A DNA stretch of 32,672 nt from an uncultured Eubacteriales bacterium. GTDB lineage: Bacteria > Bacillota > Clostridia > UBA1381 > UBA9506. The notes below the pieces were generated by a model, which saw only the letters and a program-made list of their open reading frames with translations, made no database searches and was not told the DNA's origin. The stretch covers positions 1-32,672 of the forward strand of contig CASGBM010000042.1 in the NCBI GenBank assembly GCA_949299615.1. The letters run 5' to 3'. Below are positions 32,235 to 32,672 of this stretch, one piece after another. Position numbers and translations under genes: made by a program. How positions within the stretch are numbered: the first letter of the stretch is position 1; every line of letters starts with the position of its first letter.

Positions 32235-32672
32235 TTATTTTGCCGGAATCGGCGTTTGCAGCTTTTTCGCTTCTTCTTCCGGATAGCCAAACTCCATCAG
32301 CACCAATTCTTTGGTTTCCTCCGGATCATAAATGTAGTAAGAGGCGCCGCTGATGGTTTTCGATCCGCCGGGCAGAACAAAAGTTTCAAACGATTCGGCA
32401 TCCATTTTGCGCAGCATGCCGATATATTTCAGCCCGTCCGCCACTGTGAAATTGGTTGTGACATATTCAGATACCGCGTTTGCAAGTTCGCCTGCTTTTA
32501 ACAGATACTGCGGTTTTAATTTCTGCTTGAGCAATTCTTTTAAAAAGTTTTGCTGCGCTTCAATGCGGCCCGGATCTCCCAGCGCATAATTTCCGGGTGC
32601 TGTACCGTCATTATTATGCCGAAAACGCACATAATCGTGCGCCGCCTGCCCGTCTAAATGCTGCATGCCGGG
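32235..32672 (-). CDS. LytR-CpsA-Psr (LCP) family protein, 5' part beyond the window
   Basis: Only the C-terminal 145 or so codons are present and the frame runs off the right edge. The remaining part has the conserved end of the LCP catalytic domain: PGMQHLDGQAAHDYVRFRHN and the arginine-rich GDPGRIEAQQNFLKELL. LCP proteins are membrane-anchored phosphotransferases that attach teichoic acids, capsule or other glycopolymers to peptidoglycan. That fits a cell with SLH proteins, which need a wall polymer to bind, but the distance gives no operon link. After the domain comes a less conserved tail ending in PIPAK. An internal ATG at 32666 is probably not the start. Confidence 0.9.
   Translation of the reverse strand, partial: PGMQHLDGQAAHDYVRFRHNNDGTAPGNYALGDPGRIEAQQNFLKELLKQKLKPQYLLKAGELANAVSEYVTTNFTVADGLKYIGMLRKMDAESFETFVLPGGSKTISGASYYIYDPEETKELVLMEFGYPEEEAKKLQTPIPAK

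Overview
The window looks like a chromosomal segment of a spore-forming, anaerobic member of the Firmicutes (class Clostridia, genus not identifiable). The evidence is an intact sigK with a hydrophobic pro-sequence, RNase Y, a short-type ThiC, two SLH-domain surface proteins, strong AGGAGG-type ribosome binding sites, and sigma-A promoters with 17-bp spacers.

Left edge (1-1980): a decayed serine-recombinase tail abuts the 3' end of a tRNA-Pro(UGG) gene. A YkvI-family membrane protein follows. Next is an intergenic stretch with five same-strand DnaA-box-like sites ending just upstream of a sigma-A promoter.

Metabolic cluster (2037-5843, + strand): a HisD-like dehydrogenase, a HisB-like dehydratase, a large-cap HAD hydrolase, an orphan class I fumarase beta subunit whose start overlaps the HAD stop, and a DUF1858 redox-disulfide protein, closed by a terminator. 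HisD and HisB both lack residues expected for the histidine-pathway reactions. I therefore treat this as a candidate undescribed pathway rather than a plain his operon.

Surface-protein region (5977-19826, - strand): a 3104-residue secreted protein with C-terminal SLH repeats sits behind a small Cys-containing protein whose stop overlaps its start. A repeat-rich 0.7-kb spacer follows, with a perfect 95-bp direct repeat and several strong palindromes. Then comes a 1008-residue SLH/S-layer-like protein with a near-consensus promoter and a long leader. Its reading frame continues 40 acidic codons past an in-frame TAG, up to a TAA and then the terminator.

Housekeeping block (20151-32672): aroQ-comFC-sigK-cupin on + ; Nudix and rny on - ; cca and an EF-G-like GTPase on + ; thiC under a TPP riboswitch with a leader terminator, a MATE transporter, and the 3' part of an LCP-family gene on - . 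No CRISPR array, rRNA, intact insertion sequence or intact prophage was seen.
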